DNA of 64,000 nt from CAUPWF01 sp963515125 (GTDB taxonomy: Bacteria; Bacillota; Clostridia; Lachnospirales; Lachnospiraceae): assembly GCA_052116865.1 (NCBI GenBank), contig JBQKKG010000002.1, forward strand, positions 124,001 to 188,000, in the 5' to 3' direction. The position numbers and the translations under genes were made by a program. The notes beneath the pieces are model-generated. The model ran no database searches and was not told the DNA's origin. It saw nothing but the letters and a program-made list of their open reading frames with translations. Of this stretch, positions 60,835-64,000 are shown piece after piece. Every line of letters starts with the position of its first letter. Position 1 is the first letter of the stretch.

Positions 60835-62181
60835 CTAACATCTTGCCGCTTCTTTGAATAATCTATCCACAATATCACACGCTGTATTATCATTTCCAGT
60901 CAATCCACCTTTACCTACAACTGGAAGGCCGTCATAACTTCCTACCAAGCGTCCTACATCCGTCTGTGGAATTACATAATCCATTACCTCAATACAACCA
61001 ACTCCTAATTGATAGCAAACATTTACCATTGTATCTCCACCAGTTGTATATAATCCTGCTATTTTTTCACGGCCTACTTTCTCAATAATCTTTGCAATAA
61101 TTGTCCCTAGCCCTGCATTAATTCGATCCGCACTCATTCCACTTGCATAATTACGCTTTTTATCCTCTTCTTCTAGATTTAACAACTCACCATGAAGCGC
61201 CGTTTCGAATAAAATGGCCCTTGGCTGATGATCCGACTCTAACATCTTTGTTGCCGCACCAATTGCTTTAACCGCTTCATCTAGCGCCTTTTCCCCACCA
61301 TCAATCAAAGGAACAGGGTCCACACTAATACGAATATGTCTAGGATCATTTGTCAAGATTTCCATTTGTCTTTTGGTTACAGAAGTCGCACTACCGGCTG
61401 CTATCAAAACTGTTTTTCCATCTTCTGATGGCTCCTCCACTGGAATGTTAGATTCTTCTTCTTGAATAATTCCCCTACAATAGGCCAACTTTGCAGTAAA
61501 AGGTCCAGGATCTACCGATACTACATTCCATTCTAATTCAATACAAGCTTTTGCAATCATTTCTACATCTTCAAGCGTAATTGCATCTACTACAATCACC
61601 TTTGCACCATCACGTCGTGCCTGTTCTAAGCCCTTTTTGATACATGACACTCCACCTAGGATATAATCCAGGCTCACTAATCCCACTTCTCGTTTTGTCT
61701 GTCCATCCAGCAAACGAGGTATGTAATTTTCTTTTACTGGTGTTCTTACATCCTGTGCAACCGGTGTATGGATCAAAGCCACCCCATCTATAATTGAATA
61801 TCCCCCTACAAGGATTCTACGGGATTGTGGCATAGCCGGAACTACAATTGCAACGGTATCCTCTTCCAATTGATCTAGCATAGCATCAATTTCCACACCT
61901 ACTCCGCCTCTAAGCGTGGTATCAATTCTTTTTGTAAAATAAGAAACTCCCATACGTTTTAAAGCCAAGGTTGCGGATTTTACTTTTGCATAAGCTTCTT
62001 CTTTTGGAAGTGCTCTACTATTACTGCTAATTAGAATTGCATCCAGTTCCTCCAATCCTTTTGATTTCTCCGCAGCATCCTCATTAAAAAATACTGCTGT
62101 CCTTGCTTTTGATCTTGCCAATAATACTCCCGTCGTTGTTGCTCCGGTCAAATCATCGGCTACTGCTCCAATTACTGGCAT
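60835..62181 (-). CDS. Four-carbon acid sugar kinase (DUF1537 family)
   Basis: 448 residues. N-terminal sugar acid domain: IGAVADDLTGATTTGVLLAR with the DDLTGA motif, then KRIDTTLRGGVG. The C-terminal nucleotide domain has LIAAGSATSVTKRQMEIL and TTGGDTMVNVC. The family phosphorylates threonate or erythronate for PdxA2-type dehydrogenases. AGGAGG before the ATG; rpiB follows by 12 bases. Confidence 0.92.
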   Translation of the reverse strand: MPVIGAVADDLTGATTTGVLLARSKARTAVFFNEDAAEKSKGLEELDAILISSNSRALPKEEAYAKVKSATLALKRMGVSYFTKRIDTTLRGGVGVEIDAMLDQLEEDTVAIVVPAMPQSRRILVGGYSIIDGVALIHTPVAQDVRTPVKENYIPRLLDGQTKREVGLVSLDYILGGVSCIKKGLEQARRDGAKVIVVDAITLEDVEMIAKACIELEWNVVSVDPGPFTAKLAYCRGIIQEEESNIPVEEPSEDGKTVLIAAGSATSVTKRQMEILTNDPRHIRISVDPVPLIDGGEKALDEAVKAIGAATKMLESDHQPRAILFETALHGELLNLEEEDKKRNYASGMSADRINAGLGTIIAKIIEKVGREKIAGLYTTGGDTMVNVCYQLGVGCIEVMDYVIPQTDVGRLVGSYDGLPVVGKGGLTGNDNTACDIVDRLFKEAARC

Positions 62182-62218
62182 AACTTTCTTCCTCCTACTG
62201 CACCCTTATAGTCTATAT

Positions 62219-63238
62219 TTATTGTTCTCTCTCATGCTGTTTTGTTGCATATTCAGATACGACTTTTGTAGATTCAATCATACTAACAGCTCCTGCAATG
62301 CCTTTCCCTGCTATATCAAATGCAGTCCCATGATCTACAGAACTTCGAATAAAAGGTAATCCAAATGTTAATGTGACTGATTTTTCAAAATCCAAAGTCT
62401 TACACGCGATGTGACCTTGATCATGATACAAAGATAAAATTGCATCATACTTTCCAGATTTTCCTATGTTAAACACAGAATCTGCTGGACAAGGACCTAC
62501 TGCATTAATTCCTCTTTCTTGTGCCGCCTTTACAGCTGGTCCCAATTCATCAATTTCTTCTCTTCCAAAAAGTCCATTATCACCATTGTGTGGATTTAAT
62601 CCCGCAACAGCAATCAGCGGATTCTTTAGCCCGACTTTTCGTAGCTCTTTATCAATATTAATAACGTTTTCTAATACAACCTCTTTAGTTGCATAGTGGC
62701 ATGCATCTACCAGCGACATATGTCGACTTACAAAAAATACTCTCAACTTATGGCAAGAAAACATGGTAAGTGCATATGGGGATTTTGTAACATTTTGATA
62801 AATTTCTGTATGTCCCGGCTCTTTCACTCCAACTAATTTAATTGCCCCTTTATGAATTGGTGCCGTAGACACAGCATCTATTTTTCCAGACTGACCTAAT
62901 TCAATAGACTTCATTATCCAATCTACTGCCATCTGTCCTGCTAGTTCCTGTATCTCTCCCCACTGAATGGTGTCTGTATCATAATTACCAGTTTCAATGA
63001 TGTCAACTACACCATACTCAAATTTTGCATCATCTGGATTTTCTATCTTATTATATACCAATTCTTTTCCAAGAATCTTGGCTGCCTTATCCATTATTGC
63101 TACACTACCAATCATTAGTGGTCTGCACACTTTGTGAATCTCTTTATCTAACATAGTACCTACACAAATCTCAGGACCGATGCCCGCCGGATCTCCCATT
63201 GTAAGTGCTGTTATTGGTCTGAATTGTTGATTACTCAT
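62219..63238 (-). CDS. pdxA2: PdxA2-type 4-phospho-sugar acid dehydrogenase (4-hydroxythreonine-4-phosphate dehydrogenase family)
   Basis: 339 residues. TMGDPAGIGPEI at residues 14-25; metal histidines in EPGHTEIY, LYHDQGHIACK and SSVDHGTAFDIAG. In vitamin B6 synthesis PdxA oxidises 4-phosphohydroxythreonine, but next to a DUF1537 kinase the PdxA2 branch oxidises and decarboxylates 4-phospho-D-threonate or -erythronate. No other pyridoxal gene is near, which supports the catabolic role. First gene of the operon. Confidence 0.9.
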   Translation of the reverse strand: MSNQQFRPITALTMGDPAGIGPEICVGTMLDKEIHKVCRPLMIGSVAIMDKAAKILGKELVYNKIENPDDAKFEYGVVDIIETGNYDTDTIQWGEIQELAGQMAVDWIMKSIELGQSGKIDAVSTAPIHKGAIKLVGVKEPGHTEIYQNVTKSPYALTMFSCHKLRVFFVSRHMSLVDACHYATKEVVLENVINIDKELRKVGLKNPLIAVAGLNPHNGDNGLFGREEIDELGPAVKAAQERGINAVGPCPADSVFNIGKSGKYDAILSLYHDQGHIACKTLDFEKSVTLTFGLPFIRSSVDHGTAFDIAGKGIAGAVSMIESTKVVSEYATKQHEREQ

Positions 63239-63393
63239 TTTTATTCTTCCTTTCGATTGCTTGCGTTTTTATTTCTTTTATCTTTGTTTCCTAATAAATA
63301 TTGTATAACCACACCATATTATTATCAAGTTGTTTTTTTCTTTTTGTCACTCTTCACATTTATTTAACTTCTATTTTATTTAATATGCACTAG

Positions 63394-63480
63394 TTTTCGC
63401 TCAATTATTTTCGTTTACTTTCGTTATTTCGTTTGTAGATTTTTTATCACATTTTAATGTTGTATTTCCTTTCGTTTTAA
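63394..63480 (+). promoter_or_regulatory. Cluster of TTTCG(T/C)T repeats, probable DeoR operators
   Basis: Five same-direction copies with CG at 63398, 63412, 63422, 63430 and 63473 in the divergent region between pdxA2 and the TIM gene. Short direct TTTCGTT repeats are typical of DeoR-family binding sites, and the cluster encodes such a regulator. Confidence 0.68.
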
Positions 63481-63488
63481 AGTAGAAT
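63460..63488 (+). promoter_or_regulatory. Promoter of the divergent TIM-like gene
   Basis: -35 TTGTAT (63460-63465), 17-base spacer holding one TTTCGTT box, -10 TAGAAT (63483-63488), 45 bases before the ATG. The box in the spacer fits repression. Confidence 0.55.
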
Positions 63489-63532
63489 TTAAGTAATCAA
63501 TTTTTTATATTTTTAAAACTAGGAGGCAAGAT

Positions 63533-64000
63533 ATGCAAAAAAAATTATATTTTGGAACCAATCTAAAAATGTACAAGACCATCAAAGAGACCGTCCAATA
63601 TTTACAAGCACTCGAAGAACTTACCAAGGATGTTGATAGGAATGAAATAGAATTATTTGTGATACCTTCTTATACCACCCTACGTGATGCCGTCACCGTC
63701 ATAAACAGAAAAAACATTAAACTTGGAGCACAAAACATGTGTTGGGAAGACGAAGGTCAATATACTGGAGAAATCTCTCCTATTATGTTAAAAGAATTGG
63801 AATTGGATTTAGTTATGATTGGTCATTCAGAACGAAGACACGTATTTAGAGAAACAGATATAGAAGAAAATAAAAAAGTGAAGGCTGCATTAAATCACGG
63901 CTTCACTACTCTACTATGTATCGGGGAAACAGCTGAAGAAAAACACTTTGGTATCAGCATAGAAATTTTACGTACACAACTAAAAACTGGATTACATCAG
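63533..64000 (+). CDS. Triosephosphate isomerase-like protein (N-terminal part; cut by window edge)
   Basis: 156 residues are visible, open to the last base. The sequence starts MQKKLYFGTNLKMYKTIKET; the substrate-binding Asn and Lys (N10, K12) and the catalytic His in MIGHSERRHVF are kept, as is LLCIGET. The normal GNWKMN start is altered to GTNLKMY, suggesting a paralogue rather than the glycolytic enzyme. In erythritol and sugar acid loci TIM homologues of the EryH type isomerise erythrulose phosphates and work with RpiB. AGGAGG six bases before the ATG. Confidence 0.88.
   Translation, partial: MQKKLYFGTNLKMYKTIKETVQYLQALEELTKDVDRNEIELFVIPSYTTLRDAVTVINRKNIKLGAQNMCWEDEGQYTGEISPIMLKELELDLVMIGHSERRHVFRETDIEENKKVKAALNHGFTTLLCIGETAEEKHFGISIEILRTQLKTGLHQ

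Noticed and set aside
62219..63238. Vitamin B6 biosynthesis PdxA
   Set aside because: The neighbours are a DUF1537 kinase, RpiB and a sugar acid permease with a DeoR regulator, not pyridoxal genes; PdxA2 is the better reading.

Overview
The window reads as the chromosome of a low-GC Clostridia bacterium, most likely a member of the Lachnospiraceae or a close relative. The signs are AT-rich DNA with strong AGGAGG-type ribosome binding sites, TTGACA/TATAAT promoters, an anaerobic (CbiK-type) cobalamin pathway, a FabK-type fatty acid synthesis operon, a type III glutamine synthetase, a high-molecular-weight rubredoxin and a murB-rapZ-whiA cluster. Species cannot be settled by reading alone. I see no insertion sequence, prophage or CRISPR array.

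Layout. 0-6.4 kb: cobalamin synthesis on the minus strand (amidohydrolase, CPBP protease, a CbiG-CbiJ fusion, CobU, CobO, then a separate cobalamin-riboswitch unit with cbiK and the 5' part of cbiD). 6.5-9.3 kb: a plus-strand ABC importer whose promoter carries a 12-bp palindrome. 9.3-12.8 kb: sirtuin, xpt, an amidohydrolase and nth. 12.8-15.3 kb: an ABC-2 exporter with a MerR regulator and a MerR-type 19-bp-spacer promoter. 15.3-18.9 kb: a YitT protein and a TetR-controlled ABC-2 exporter. 19.1-30.1 kb: a complete fatty acid synthesis operon (fabH, acpP, fabK, fabD, fabG, fabF, accB, fabZ, accC, fused accD-accA, a second FMN enzyme and a FabT-like MarR gene), starting from a consensus promoter overlapped by an exact match to the streptococcal FabT operator.

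30.1-36.1 kb: a remnant of a short-chain dehydrogenase gene, a flavin reductase-rubredoxin fusion, an M18 peptidase, a methyltransferase, and a pair made of a membrane-bound XRE regulator and an anchored Asp-box protein. 36.2-40.2 kb: a decayed block with small membrane proteins and fragments of a cupin, a chloramphenicol acetyltransferase, a TetR regulator with two in-frame stops and a probable efflux adaptor, edged by an imperfect direct repeat. 40.2-41.1 kb: a seven-gene tRNA operon. 41.1-50.5 kb: housekeeping genes (phosphoesterase, RdgB, THUMP methyltransferase, glutamine synthetase III, class II aldolase, tRNA-Glu, an NSS transporter, a lipid kinase).

50.5-56.7 kb: murB, rapZ, whiA and a Crh-like HPr protein with Asp at position 15, then a CorC/HlyC-type membrane protein convergent with a sigma-70-like protein that has no region 4, then a SPOR-domain amidase. 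56.8-64 kb: an acyltransferase and a four-carbon sugar acid gene set (DeoR regulator, YcxB-like protein, KdgT-type permease, RpiB, DUF1537 kinase, PdxA2 and a divergent triosephosphate isomerase paralogue cut by the window edge), with a cluster of TTTCGTT repeats in the divergent promoter region.

No large unknown multi-gene system stands out. The points most worth a second look are the region-4-less sigma-like protein, the Asp15 Crh-like protein, the FabT-type operator and its operon, the 21-bp palindrome before the CorC gene, the XRE/Asp-box pair, and the decayed block around 36-40 kb.
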